DNA of 64,000 nt from Lumnitzera littorea (GCA_024138015.1 JAMXBB010000002.1:13302040-13366039), one strand, 5' to 3'. Positions 38,091 through 51,716 are shown, counted from the first letter of the stretch. Translations and numbers: made by a program. The notes: a model not told the origin generated them from the sequence alone.

Positions 38091-40506
38091 CATGTGGAAA
38101 AAAGATTTAATTGTACTAATATGCTAAGTAGATCAATAAATAATATGTAAATACTAATAATATTTAAACACTTGAAAATGAAGGAACATACTTTTTGAAA
38201 AAATATCAATTATATATGTGGAGGTATGGATACAAATGCAGATGTCATGTACATGCCACATATAAAGCTATGCTACATGTGACTAAGGAAACAACTTGGG
38301 TAACTCACGTAAGATGATCAGAAGAGAGGTATAGAGAGGAGTAGAGAGGAAGGATAGGTAACCTTGATGAGACTTTAACATGTATGGTGACAGATAGAGG
38401 AGTGCGATGGTATTAAACTTCACAATTAATGAAGAATGGGATTATGTTTTTAAGGTGTTTAAGTGTTTGATCTTTGAGATAAGGTTTAGGTAGAGTAACG
38501 GCATTAATGTGGGTTTTTTTTTCTATCCAAATGAGGATGTGAATGAGATATTTATAAGAAATAATAGTTGATCACATCCGTCAAATCATAATGATGATCA
38601 ATGGTTAATATTGAAGCTCTTTATTAATGAATTTTAAGTGGGCTATTTTAATGGGTTTGAGCCGAAATAAAGGTTTTATTTATTATTTTAGTGTAAGTCA
38701 AATCAAGAAAGGTTGGATGGACCGATCCAATAGGCCCTACTTTAAGCCTACCATGCCAAAACTCCCTTAATCATCCTGATAATTTATGACCTTGGCTTCT
38801 CAAGCCCTATCACCTTCGCTTGATGAGTCAAATCCATTTAATCAATGAGTTTCAAGCTTAATATTAAATTTAGCTCTTTACATTTTGCCTCTTGACCAAA
38901 ATCGTTCGGACGGAGTTGAAGAGGTTTAGGTACCAAATGAGCCTTTTAGATGACATAGGCACATGCACTATTAAACGGCTACATCACTGCTAAATCAATT
39001 TGAAAGTTGTTTAAGTGCACGAGTTCGCAACACTTCTTAATCATGTGTTATGCCTTAGCTGAACTGAGTTGCAAATTGCCCCTAAGGCATCACCTTGAAA
39101 TAAACTCCTTTAAGCTGTTTCTTCTTGAGCTGATTTGTCTCTTCAATTTGATTTATATGAGTTACCAATTCCATTAAGCCGTATCTTACGCACTAAATTC
39201 ACATTAGCAATCTTATTGGGGTTAAGTTCAATGTATTAATATTGCCTTGATCTTCTTCAAATAGAGGAAAATTCTTCTTGTAGAGCTTTTCATATCTACA
39301 CAATTGTTGAATGTCCTAAATCATGGTTACACGACCCAAATTGCAATTGGGTGAAATTTTTTTTTGAAAAATCACTATATTCTAATTTTCGTTAAACAAC
39401 TCCTTCCTAGATTCTTATATGCGTATAGCTACTAGATGTTAAGTAGAGAGATGAAGTTTATGTTGAAAAGAAATTAGTCTTCACCAAGAGGTATTGGGCC
39501 AAGGCCATAAGCTCATATAATGTTAAATGATTTTCTTGCCAACGACAAAGCGACAAGACCTCACACAAAAAAATGAAGCTCCATTTGGACTCAGTTGTGA
39601 GATAGATTGGAAAGGGGGGGGAGGAGGGGGCATTCCATTTTGGTTTTCACAAAGGTTGGCAAGAGGTAGTCTCTTAAACCCTTGTTTCACTGCTGGAATG
39701 TAGGCTCAACTTTCTCACATTTCATGAAGAGAGCTGCCGTCACACAACTAAACCCTTAGTCAGTGCATGGATAAGCTTAGATCAGTTGCTCATTGAATTT
39801 CATACAGCTGCTGCTATTGTTTGTTTGCGGATCTGCTAGCTTAAAGCTTGGGTTTATCATGTTTCACAACTAAGCAGCTTAGTTTAGGAGAAGATAGAAG
39901 TGTGTAAGGCTATTCGAGAAGTTCATTCTTTACTCTGTTAGCTCCTCTGTTTAGCAACTCATTTACCAATGCTTACTAGCTATTGTGAAGTTGCTTTTAA
40001 CTTGGTTTTGATCGGTCGTTAAGAGAAGTAGCTTGGTAATTAGTTTAAGAGATGCTTACAACTATTGTTATTCTTCTAGGTTAAGTAGATATTAGAAGAG
40101 CTCTTTGGTTTTTGTATAACTACAACTAATGAAATGCAATGACTACTCTTAGATTACTATAGCATGGGTGCTTTTGTGTAGCTCAATTGTTCATAGAGTG
40201 GCTCAAACCAGTCATGGAGTGTTTCGCGCTTGAATGGGAAGGTGCTCTTGTTGCTATTCGTTGGTGTTCAGTTCTTTCTCGAATTCATATTATAATTGCT
40301 ATCACCTACTTTTTTCTTAACCCAAAGCCTTGGATTTGTCAAGTTGGTGAATTACTCTACCATAGCTCCCTATCACAAGTTTGAGTTTACTGCTATTCAA
40401 GTGTTACTATCCATAATAAATGAGCTGCTATAATTTCATGTTGATCCTCATGGTTGAAGTTGTTGTTCAATCATCATTAATCTCTTCATTCCGTCAATCC
40501 GACTAG

Positions 40507-40542
40507 CTTCTTCTTCTTCTTCTTCTTCTTCTTCTTCTTCTT
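40507..40542. repeat. (TTC)n microsatellite
   Basis: Twelve TTC units. A second TTC/CTT run of about eight units lies 374 bp downstream at 40916-40941. Confidence 0.9.
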
Positions 40543-41770
40543 TCTCTTCTTACTCATTCTTCAATTCTACATTTTCTTTATTATTTTTTTTGGCAACTTG
40601 TTAACAAACTTGGCTAAGCTCGTGTCCTTATTATGTTGTAGAGTTTTGGTTTGTTACTTAAGGAGTTAATATGATATGCAGTAGAGCTACTTGTTTCATA
40701 ACTTATTGGGCTTACTTGAATCTTTATTGCATTTTCATCGGAGCTTGTAGATTACAGCTGTTTGGAGTTGTTTGTTTCAAAAGAAAAGCTAAGTTTGGTT
40801 AGGATGTAGAGCTTAGGTCAACTTCATTCCCTTTGGATGCTAAGTTATCACTTAGCTTATGCTTAAATCTTGAGGGAGCTATTCTAAGTGTCAAAACATG
40901 GTAAGCTTGTTGGGTTTCTTCTTCTTCTTCTTCTTCTTCTTTTGTTATATCTTTTGTCTCTTGAGAATGAGTAACAAACTAGCAAGTCTCTTTTGTTGTG
41001 TTTAGCTATGCTTTATCACATCCTCTATCTTAAATACGAGTTTGTTGAGTGGATCTTTGAATTACACAATCTCTTACTTTATGCCCTCTTCATACAAACA
41101 ACTTTAGGCTCCTTATCATCAAGGAAGTGTAGTTCGTAAGGACAATTATGAAACGGGCCCATTAATACTCCACAAATCACAATATTTCGTACTTTCTTTC
41201 CCTTCTTGTCTCTCTCTCTCTCTCTCTTTAACAATCCTACCCCCGGTTGTTGATGTTTTGGGTTGAATTCCTTAAATTAGCTTTTATCTTTGTATCATTG
41301 TACCCCTTAGAGTTGTGATGGACTTTACGACACTGGAATGTTTTCACTTTGCTTTTTGAGCCTGTATGTGTACCATACCATCCCAATCTACAAAACAATG
41401 AATTTACTAGTGATTCACTCTTCGAGAGCATCCCCTCCCCCTGAAATACTCCCCTATTTGTATTTGATTTTAATAGGCTGCACCAAATTGATGATGGAAG
41501 AGCTCGGCTTCCATGGTGATTTGCTCAATTGCTCGATTTCTGGAATGAATTTGTAACCATGTCTTTGCTCTTGTAAATAATATAATTTCTATCTAGTGAA
41601 CACCCATAGAAGATTTGACTAATGTAAGCTCTAAACCTCAGCACACAACATCACTTATCTTGCATAAAACATGCTTCCTTTCTTATAAAAGTAACATTTT
41701 CTCGTTGTCTATCCTTTACAGGTAGCACGATCGATATATGAGAGTTTGGAATCACATTTTGAGTGGCCAC

Positions 41771-42115
41771 TATCTCGAACTAACTACAATCAGCAAATCG
41801 ACTCGGTTTAAAGATGATCTCTTTATTGCTTGGATGGTGACTGCTTGCAATCAAGGGTCAAAAGTTTGCGTTTATAACTTGAGGACAATATCTCAAACTA
41901 GCAACAATCAACAAATTAATATGGTTTAAAGATGGTAGACTCTTTACCACCTGGACCATGATTGTTCGCCAACTGAGGGTCAAAAGCGTATGGTTGTAAC
42001 TTGAAGACCAGATCTCGTCCTTGCATCAGTTAGCAAACTGGCATGGTTTAAAGAGAGTAAACTCTTTACTGCCCGAACTGTAACTATTTGCAAACCGAGG
42101 GCCAACGAGGACCAA
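41771..42115 (+). repeat. Three tandem units of ~118-122 bp
   Basis: Units start at 41771 (TATCTCGAACTA), 41889 (TATCTCAAACTA) and 42011 (GATCTCGTCCTT). Shared landmarks in each unit are a core CAGCAAA/CAACAAA/TAGCAAA, then GGTTTAAAGA, CTCTTTA, and a GAGGGTCAA/AAGGGTCAA/GAGGGCCAA near the unit end, then (in the first two units) AACTTGAGGAC/AACTTGAAGAC. The period of 118-122 bp and the divergence suggest an old minisatellite or the inner repeats of a mobile element. Confidence 0.75.
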
Positions 42116-42623
42116 TCTTCATTTGCATCACTCCTGTTCCCATCTAAAACAAGCTCTTAAAGCTTCAAATACTCAATAAAACCCATTTTTAAACTCCTTC
42201 AATGGTAAGGTGACCTTTTAGCGCTTTTTTTAGTGAAAAATCTTTATTTTCATGAAGTTTTTTAGCATTTCTTTAGTAATTCGAATTTAAATGTGTACAT
42301 TATAGTTTTTCCTCTTTCGTTTGGTTTATGTTTGAGATTTAAAGCTCGGTTTCACTCATTGCAAGTAAGTATCCTAAAGTTCTACGTCTTGTTTTTTAGA
42401 TTAAAATTGTTGTTCTTGAAGTTATTAGTGGATTTGATGATTAAGTGGGTGTTTGAGTTGAAATTTATGGTTTTGATAGAACAAAAAGGAATTTAGATGA
42501 TGGGTAATTGAAGGTTGAAGTATACTTGAGGTTGGGTTGAAGTTTGGAAGGAGAAAAGTGAGATTTGAGAGCTTTTTGAAGGGGGAAAAGTCACCTACAT
42601 GCTATTGGAAAGGAAACAACTAG

Positions 42624-43130
42624 TGATACAATCATGTCGCCAATCATATCTAGTTATGGAAAAATTTGACCAGAAAGTGACACAATCAGATGATACGGTT
42701 GTGTCACTGGTCATGTCATATGATGAGCTTCGAATGTTCTTTTCTTATGATTTTCCTAATCAAACTTAGCCAAACCTTTTTTCCATCCTTAACATGTAAT
42801 TCCAACTAACTTTCTTTAACAAAAGATTTCAACTTTTGCAAAAAGATTGGGTTTTGACACAACTAAGTGATACGGTCATGTTGCTAACTGTGTTTAGTTA
42901 CAACTTTAGGTGAAACTTTTCCTTATTATTCTTTTTAACCAAATTTAATAAAACATTTTCCTACCTTTAATATTTAGATCTAACTAACTCTCTTTTGTGA
43001 CATGGTTATATCGCTAATCATGTCGAGCTAAAAACTTAATGTAAAACCTTTTCTTATTGTTTCTCTTAACTACACTTAATCAAACATTTTCCTAACATTA
43101 ATATTAAGTTCCATTTAGTTTTCTTTTGTA
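42624..43130 (+). repeat. Degenerate tandem repeat built on a GATACNNTCATGTCGC-like core
   Basis: Core-like starts occur at 42624, 42692, 42869 and 42999. At least the last three are followed by a related body (TTTTCTTAT..., CTTAATCAAA/TTAATAAAA, CATTTTCCTA, AACTAACTTTCTTT). Spacing is uneven (68, 177 and 130 bp), so these are diverged and rearranged repeat units with no coding content. Confidence 0.55.
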
Positions 43131-44214
43131 AATGTTTCAACCTTTTCCTAGAATTTTCAAGTTCTTTAAGCTTAATTTAGCATTTTAACTAGTTTTAAAA
43201 CACTTTTTACTCCCAAATGTCATTTTTACCAATTTTAGCGAACTTTACCTTATTTTACCACTTCAATATAATAATTAGTATTTTTCAAACTATACACCAT
43301 CTAAATCTCCTTACTACTTCAAGCTTCCAATTCTTCTTCCAAATGTTTTCTCCAACTTATTCTTAATTAAAGTTTCAAACTTTACCTCCAATCTTAGTTG
43401 TTAAGATTGAGTTTAGAGAAATGTAAACAAAGTTAAGTTAGCAGTTTTAATTTAGAAGCTTTTTATTGAGTTGGATTTATGATAGATTAAGAAAGGTTTG
43501 TTGTTCTAATTACAATGTTCTTGATTCGAGTTCCTTATTGAGTACGATATGGATCTTGAGATTGAATTCGGACTTATAAGCTCAATTTAGACTTCGAGTT
43601 AGACTTGAGCTTTGAAATGGGTTTTGGCTCTACTTTCTAGATATGTGGTGCTTAGTTGTTTACTTGTACTCGTTAAGACTTAGTAAACAAACCGAACTAA
43701 TTTATATTTGGCTTAATTAAATTTGGTTGCCAGTTGTACTTAATTTGCTCACTTTAAGGGCCTATAGTGGCCAATCTATAGAGGAACAATTGCTGATTAT
43801 ATATGAGGATTCTTTAGTAGACTTTCATATGGGATAGTACAGTTAGAATTTTAGGATTCAAGGACTCTATACTTTGGAATCTGGGTGTAAAGAACTTCAA
43901 GGAAAACTTATATCTATAACTAGCTATGTATATAGACAAAGATTACGGTATGGTGGGGTTATCAATACCCTTTTGTTGATTGTTGCCTTAAATTAGACAT
44001 AATTAATTGATTGTTTGCTATATATTTGATGTAATTTGTATTATATGAATGTGGTTAACTCAATTTGGTATCCGTACGTGCTTGTGTATCACGTATTGGG
44101 CTTCAACTCATTTTTTTATTTTTACAAGTATAGGTATTCTTGATAATATTGTCACTTATGACTAGTTGGGGGTTTCCTACTATCTCCAGGTTGGTAAAAA
44201 GCTTCAAGCATAAG

Positions 44215-44535
44215 AGGGATGCATCCCTACATTAGGACTGGGCAAGAAGCTAAAGTTGGTGATGAGTTAATCCGTAGGAAGAATAGCATATGAAAGTTTA
44301 GGTGTAGACCTTAATGTCTAAAGCTGCATAAATAAGTAAGCCAAGCATCAATTGAACCCATTTACTAGGCTTTTGTTGGTGAATAAGGTTTTAAGCAAAC
44401 TTGTGGCCCATCTCTTTTGTTGGGTTATTCTTATTGGCTTATTAGAAGGTGCAAAGCCCAAGAAAGGGGGTTTTGTAAGAGTAGCCTGATTTCCTAATGG
44501 ATATTTAGCCTTGTTGGATCCATACATCCATCCTA
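44215..44535 (-). pseudogene. Decayed CSL copy: exon 8 remnant
   Basis: This aligns on the minus strand with exon 8 of the intact CSL gene (24477-24827). The landmark shared by both is the segment encoding QQKRWATGL, seen on plus as GGCCCATCTCTTTTGTTGGG. The block also keeps the start of the exon, including a CTAG at the acceptor. Several indels, a missing stretch near the 5' end and lost codons break the frame. It cannot belong to the same copy as the exon-1 relic at 38 kb, because the exon order would be reversed, so it marks a third CSL copy. The other exons of this copy are not recognisable. Confidence 0.75.
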
Positions 44536-44805
44536 CCTAGTTTAAAATAAATAAAGGTTAGAAATGATATTGAGATGAATTAAAAGAAAATTCCTAATCT
44601 TGATGAATGTAGAATTAAGAGTTTTAAGAAGTCTATATAAGTCTAATGAATAAATTTAAGGATATAATTATTATTATTTCTATTTATGAGCATGAATTTT
44701 GGTTGTCACATAGCAAAGAAAAATAACAAATTCGATATAATGAGTATAATCTATTGAAAAATAAAATCATTATTGAATTTTGATGTTCAATCATTGCAAA
44801 TCTAT

Positions 44806-44895
44806 CAAGGTTGTTGTAACCTAGTAGTATCATCACTAGTCTTCTATTAAGATGAATTAGGGTTTGAATTTGTAATACTCTAGAACCTAAGGTGT
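44806..44895 (+). mobile_element. Candidate tRNA-derived SINE, copy B
   Basis: The head GGTTGTTGTAACCTAGTAGT matches copy A at 37345 over the box-A region. A box-B-like GGGTTTGAATTTG follows at 44859. The tail is not clear; it merges into AT-rich sequence after TAGAACCTAAGG. The assignment rests on the box A/B pattern and the similarity of the two heads. Confidence 0.35.
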
Positions 44896-44981
44896 CACAA
44901 CTTGCTACGTATCCCTAATATTTAATGACACGTCAAGCATAAATTAACAACTAAAATCTCCAAATATCATTTTAATGACCT

Positions 44982-44983
<2 letters not shown>

Positions 44984-45012
<29 letters not shown>
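44984..45012. repeat. (AT)n microsatellite
   Basis: About fourteen AT units, uninterrupted. Confidence 0.85.
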
Positions 45013-45015
<3 letters not shown>

Positions 45016-48000
45016 AAGGCAAATTAACAATTAATTATGAATAATTAATTCTTAAATAACAAATAGTAACTATAAGAAAAAATAATCTAGCTATCCTAAT
45101 TCTTATATCATATATAAAATTAGTTATCAAAATCATAATTGTACTGTACATTTTAATATATAAAATCGGTAGAATCATATAAAATTATACAAAATCAGTA
45201 AAATTATATAAAATTATACAAAATTAATAAAATCGTACATGAAAGTTTATAATTTTACTAAAGGTTTGCACGTAAATTATTTTATATCCATTTTAACTAA
45301 AAAAATATTATAAAATAATAAATTCGTAGAATCATATTTTTGACTCGCGATTTTATTAACTATCACTGCTCTTCCTGTTCTAAAGGCAGTATAATAAGAA
45401 TCTCCAAGATCATTGAAATTTATTTGCTATCTAGGTTTCCTACAACTGAAAAAGAAAGAGGGGTGAGCCAAAACTCAGTATGTAACATTGCAACCATATG
45501 CACATGCCACACAAAATACTAATTCACATGCATTAATGCAGACATACAACATAAACAATTTATTTATTATTTTTGAATTAGTTTATTAAACGTTACAGTC
45601 TTGGCATCCCAAGATTTAGAGTAACTTATGACCTTGGCACACAATATATATTCATAAATACTACGATGTTAGGAACTATCACTTTGGGCTCCAACAACCC
45701 ATAAGTCCCTACATCTATCTGTATGATGCTGATAGGCAACTTTACTGAGAACAACTTCACCTATTAATCAACAAGGTATCCTTAAGGGATCTGCCACTTC
45801 GGGCCCTTACGCTGAACTAAGCACAGACAACAAACATTTTTATAGTTGAATATTTCATTAATTCATTTTAACTTTCTATCCTAGTAAGCACAACCAACAA
45901 ACATGAGTTACGTACCTTGCTCTTAGGCAACCATATTTCATGATTCATAATTAACATTAAAACCTGATAAATTCATATACAAAACTCATCACATATCTAT
46001 ACTTAATTAGAAACTAATGTCACAACTTATAACTATGGCTTTAATTTGAATTGCTCGTACTTTATACTTGAGGTAAATCGTTCAAAAACTATATTAATAA
46101 CTTTATAGATTAAAACTTATGGTTAAATTTTAACCTTTCCATTTACATAAGATTAAAACTCAAGAACTATATATTTATTTATTTATTATTTATTGATATA
46201 TATACATATACTTATATATGTTTTTTCACATTAGTTCATTTGTTATTATGACCAACATAGTTATTTTATTATTCTTTTATTATGAAATTATTCTTTAACC
46301 TATTATTATTTATTATTATATGCTAATAAATTTCATTCGATTTGATATCTCTAAATATATAATTTGGATATTCTCTCTCCGTATTATTTGTAGTTAATAG
46401 GCTTAAAAAAGAAATCTATAATATCTTCTGCATCTATATCTTCTATCAATTTATACCTCTATCTTCTATATAAATATATCTTTTTCATCTATTTATATCT
46501 ATATTTGTATCTTCTATCATTTTATATCTCTATCTTCTATATCCATATTATTTCTTGTAAAGTTGAAACCAATATTTCCTAGCTTAAATGATGTAATAAG
46601 AGCTTAAATAACATATATTTATTAAAACATGTTTTATTTTTTTAATATATATATATCTATATTATTTTTTGTAAAGTTTTATAATTGATACTAATGATAG
46701 CAATAAATTGACATATAAAAAACTTGAGAAAACTTTAATTCTTTGTTCATAATTCACAATTAAACGATTTCTAAATATATCTTTTCAATGCTAACGTGAA
46801 TCATTCATTGAAGTTAATAAAATCCAAAAATCTATATACCTCAATTTGATTCGAGAATTACGGTACTTCACGCTAATGTTCATTTTGCATATCCACAGCA
46901 ACCACTCTAATGTTTCCTTAAATTCCACATTTACATTGTTATTATTCTTGCCTCTATTAACATTATGTGATTAGATGAATTCCCTAATCAGAAAAATACT
47001 ACAATTCTTCTAATTGAGCAGTTCTCCTATGCATTTTGCCCTAATATGATCTACTAAAAAGATTGTTGTTATCCTTATTTATATTATAATTATCATTAGC
47101 ATTATTATTATTATTATTTTTTTGTATTTATAGAATCCCTCCTCCTAAAATTGTAGCTTAGTTGGAGGGGAAAAAAAATATATCAATGCATATCTAAAAG
47201 CATAAATAACTCAAATCTTACTCTAATATGTAAAAAGTAAATGATAAAGAACATAATTTCAATGTACAAATTTTCACAGTTTTGTAATTAATAATTTCCC
47301 AAATGTGGAAAGACAAAAGTTAATCATAAAAGACCACAAAAAATATGTCTACAAAAGAAAACAACTATTTGAATATTCACATAAGCAAAGTAAGGAAATA
47401 TTATTAGAGATGTTGATTTCATAAGTATAATATAGTAATACAATTTAAGTTAAAAGGAAAATGATTAAAATTAGTTTATATTTGAAAAACCGCTAACTTA
47501 AGAAAATGTCACGTTCTAAATAGGAGGAGTCATAACAGTCCTGCCGTATAAACTATCCTAAAATAGAAGTTAACCTTACAGTTGCTATCATTAATACAGT
47601 TTACACAAGGAGTACATAATTCAACCAGTTTGAAACGTCCGTTCTGATATCTGTTAATAACCAAACTTGTGGTAAAGTTTTATAAAATATCTGTTCTATA
47701 CAACCTATCGTCTCATGCCACAATAGTATTTATACAAACGTTTCGTATCCAAAGTTAAAGTTTACAATTAGAGTTTATTAAAAACCACAGGTTTGTAGTC
47801 TATATACAAAAAGTTAGGAAACTAGTGGGCATCTCAAGGAATTTCCAGTTAGTTTCTTCAAAACTTAAAAAAAGTCAAAAACCCAAGTTCAGTCGATTTC
47901 TCGTTCCTTACTTTCCTAAACAATAACACACTAACCTGGAGGCAATGGTATCGGAACATCTTGATCTCCACTTAACACCAGCAAAAGAGTCTATGAGGAT

Positions 48001-51000
48001 ATGAGCATAACTAGCCAGTAAGTGGGATGGAGTTAGAAGAGTACCATATAATCATAAGTAAGGTCATTAATTATGATGAAATGAAATGTAATCAATCAAA
48101 TGAAACATCGCACAATGTTATTCAATCCATTGTGAGATTAGAGAAATTACATCCGCTTCAACCCGGATTAAGGAGTTTCATCGCTACTTAAGTTAGACCA
48201 AACTCGAGCTTGTGCAATGGAGAATACCCTTCTCCTATGATCGCTTTCGAACTACGGCCCCCATCCTTGTCACAACCTCTTCGCTTGTCACTTAGTTTGA
48301 TTAAGGATGGAGAAATGACCATTTGAACTATCTTCATCGAGGGAAGTCGATATTTGGCTTAACATTCTTAATTGTTTCCCCTAATGGGTGTTATGCATGT
48401 ACAGTTTTGTTTTAGTCAAATAGATATTAGTTTTAAGCAAGGGTGACCAAATAAGTTCATACAATATAGAAATAATGCGAACATACAGAACAGCATACCA
48501 AAGAGTTCAACTCCTATCACAACAGAGTATCATACACATATACAACATAAGCACAATTAACTAATTATAAACATAACCAGAAGTACTCTTGAGTCTTCGG
48601 ATACTTTAATACAGTATCTCAACAAGTGGTGAAATCACAATTTCAACTTACTTGTTTAGATACTCATTATTGCTAACTTGAGTTGTTAATCGTCTTTGTA
48701 TTGGAAAATCTTATTTACACAAAAGACCCAAATTTAGTTTTTGTAGTAATTACTAAAATATTAGGGTTTAATCTAAAATGATTATATATATATTATTATT
48801 TCCATAATATATATTATTATTATTATTATTAGTCGTATTATCACTATATATCAAATTAAGTTATTAATTGTTGATACTGTACGTCATTTATATTATTACG
48901 TATTATATATTGTTTTAATTGTATCAAAATGTACTTTTAATTTATTAAATCGTGTTTTAATTCTGGTAGGATTACCGAAATACGTATATTTTAAAACATG
49001 ATAAAGTTATAGGTTGTATTACTTAAGGTTGTCCGATTTTAACCAAATTAGTGTCGTTGGGTTTGTAGAAACCAACGATACGTTTTACAAATTCTATTCC
49101 TTAAGACGACTTTCAATGGGTAGTTCGATTTTTTAATATAGTTATACGTATCTATATAAATGTTATTGTATTATACGTAATTTACGTTATTAAATTATAT
49201 TTTACCTAATTTGTCTATATAATGCTATAATATGAGTATTATCTAATCCTAATATACCTATAACGTATCTTGATCAGAAAATATCAATAAATATATTAAA
49301 AAATACTCTTTTTATCTAATTTGATTAGCAACCTCATATATAGTTTTTATTTAACTATTTATTTCATTTTAACTTATTATTACTAAAAATATATTCCTCT
49401 TTGTAATTTAAGTCATTTTACTACAAAATTCGTAATAAATAATTTAAGTCACCAAATAATTCCCTGAAAATTTCTATAAACTCCTAAAAATATAGAGAAT
49501 TTAGTTATCACTTAGTTTCAAGTTTCCGACCTATCGCCTATATATTCGTATTTACGATTTTACCCCTAAATTATCCTAAATTACTCAATTATGATTCTTT
49601 TTACACCAAATAAATTTCACTTTGATCCCACATTGTTATTATTCACTAGAGATTAGTACATGTCCATTTCATCAATTAATTTCATAATTTCTTATTTAAT
49701 TCACAATTTCAACCTATTTTCAACCTATTTTTAGACAAAAAAATTCAATAAATATTAAAAATATTCAAATCAAAATTCGAGCTTTATAACAATTATCTAT
49801 ATATCATATACATCTTACACAAAAATTTTCAACTAGAAATAACATCATTTGATACATTTATTTTATAATTCAAACTTCAGATGAATAGTTGATTTCTTAA
49901 GGAATTATATTAAAAATTACGAATTTTTAAAAAATAAAAATATTACATGAAAGCAGGTTCAAAATAACCTAAATATAATTTTTTTCATAATTTTCTAGGT
50001 AGATTTACTATTTTTAAAAAATTCTCAAAAAATAGGATAGAATTTTAACTTAACTGTTCTTGGTAACTCCTACAGCTGTAAGATGGTGGGGGTGTGTCGG
50101 ATGGCTTAGGCCTGGCTTAAACTAGTAATGGGCAATTGGGTTTGTTGTCAGGTGATCGTCTAGGTCTAGTATGTTGATGATACGGTAGTCCCCCTGTTTT
50201 TTTATTTTCTTTCTATTTTCCTACGATTTTTTTTTAAATTTTTTTCTCTTAGTATTTCTGATACCAAACTACTAAACTTTACATATCTGGAGTTCTTGCC
50301 CTTTTATAAAGCCTAACAATCTATTGAATAATTTTTCCCCTAATTATTTTATATTTTTTCCTCTTTCATCTTAATTGAACTAAGCAAAAGGTGCCCTATT
50401 CTTATACTTTCACTTTTGAATCAACAATATGAATCCCAAATTTTTGCCATGCAACTTTTTCCAACAAGCTTCAATGCATTTGAATAAGTTTCATTAAATA
50501 TTTACTTAAATATGGATATTATATGTTAGGATTTAGTTATTTAATTAGTATATAAGTATATACTCTATGTATATATCACGTGTAGTATATACCATACTCA
50601 TATAATTATGCTTCTAACAAATCTTTTATTTTTAAGATATGTTCTAGTAATTAATTTCATAAATTCAACACAATATATATATATATATATATAATTAAGT
50701 AATTTAGGATTAATTTATGAGTATAATTATTATTTATACCGAGTATACTCATAAAAATATACATATATTCATATAGTAAATTATATTATATTATCTCATT
50801 TTGTAGCCTAATTGGCTTATCTTTAAGTTCTCTTTGTAATCTGAGTTTGGTTTTAGGGGTTTCGAATATTTTAATGCTATATTAAATAATTCTATTTTTA
50901 AGGAAAAAATTGGGATTTTTGGTAATTATTTCCAAAATCTAATTTTACTGTATCATTTCGACTAACTTTTCTATCTTAATCGTAAAGTTTGGGTTTAATT

Positions 51001-51602
51001 TGATAACTTTCTCTAAAGGACTTAAATCTAGACTTGGTTGTTCTAAACTCAATTTTAAGGGTTTACATAAAACGAGAGAATATAGTAAGTTTTTTTTTAG
51101 AGAAGTTTCTTAGTTGCCCTTGAATATTTTTAAATTGGATTATCATAACACATGGTGTAATTGCTTTTTTTCAATTAATTAGGGGTATAATTGGATTTGA
51201 AAGATATTGAATAAAAAAGATAGAGTTTTTGCTTAATAATATAAAATAACTATTATATTGAGAAAAACTGTAGTTTTCGAAACATTACATTACATAATCT
51301 ATTTACTTAGTTATTAACAATTTTTTAAAGTATCAAAATGCAAATTTAAAATCCTTTAGTAAAAATATTGGAGCAAAGTTATAGCGTCTATGTGAATTGG
51401 ATTTGGAGGCATCCTCATTTCTAAGAAGCTAATTTAATGCTTTTACATGCCATGTTAACATTTTAATAGATAAATTTTTATTTTTACCGATTAAATAGAT
51501 AAATATTATATAAATACTAATTATATGAAAAAAATTACCTAAATATCAATGCTATATCTCATGTAGAAAATGAGATATTAGTGTTATATAAATGTTGTTT
51601 AA

Positions 51603-51716
51603 TTATGATAAATTCTCTTCAGCATAAAAGATGTAATTACACTCATCAAATTGACAAACTATCTGTGTCTGCAGCTCCCGTTCAAAGTTGGCATTGGATG
51701 GACTTGAACCATCCAT
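51603..51716 (-). other. Isolated 37-codon frame in a G+C-richer island
   Basis: On the minus strand a short frame beginning MDGSSPSNANFERELQTQ and ending at a TAA has coding-like composition and stands in otherwise AT-rich DNA (island about 51660-51810). It may be the relic of a captured gene piece. No family is recognised and no adjoining exon could be found. Confidence 0.25.

Larger units (their letters stand above)
38091..44214. other. Gene-poor region with simple and tandem repeats
   Basis: No coding gene is supportable. It contains a G-rich run at about 39612-39630, TTC microsatellites at 40507-40542 and 40916-40941, a CT run at about 41210-41227, and the ~120-bp tandem repeats at 41771-42115, followed by degenerate repeats at 42624-43130. 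From 38.7 to 41.0 kb the composition is more even than elsewhere and stop-rich in all frames, consistent with an old noncoding transposon body that I cannot assign. Confidence 0.5.

Noticed and set aside
51692..51711. tRNA T-arm-like hairpin (GGATGG-TTCAAGT-CCATCC on the minus strand)
   Set aside because: The acceptor, D and anticodon arms cannot be found at the right spacing, so it is not a tRNA gene.
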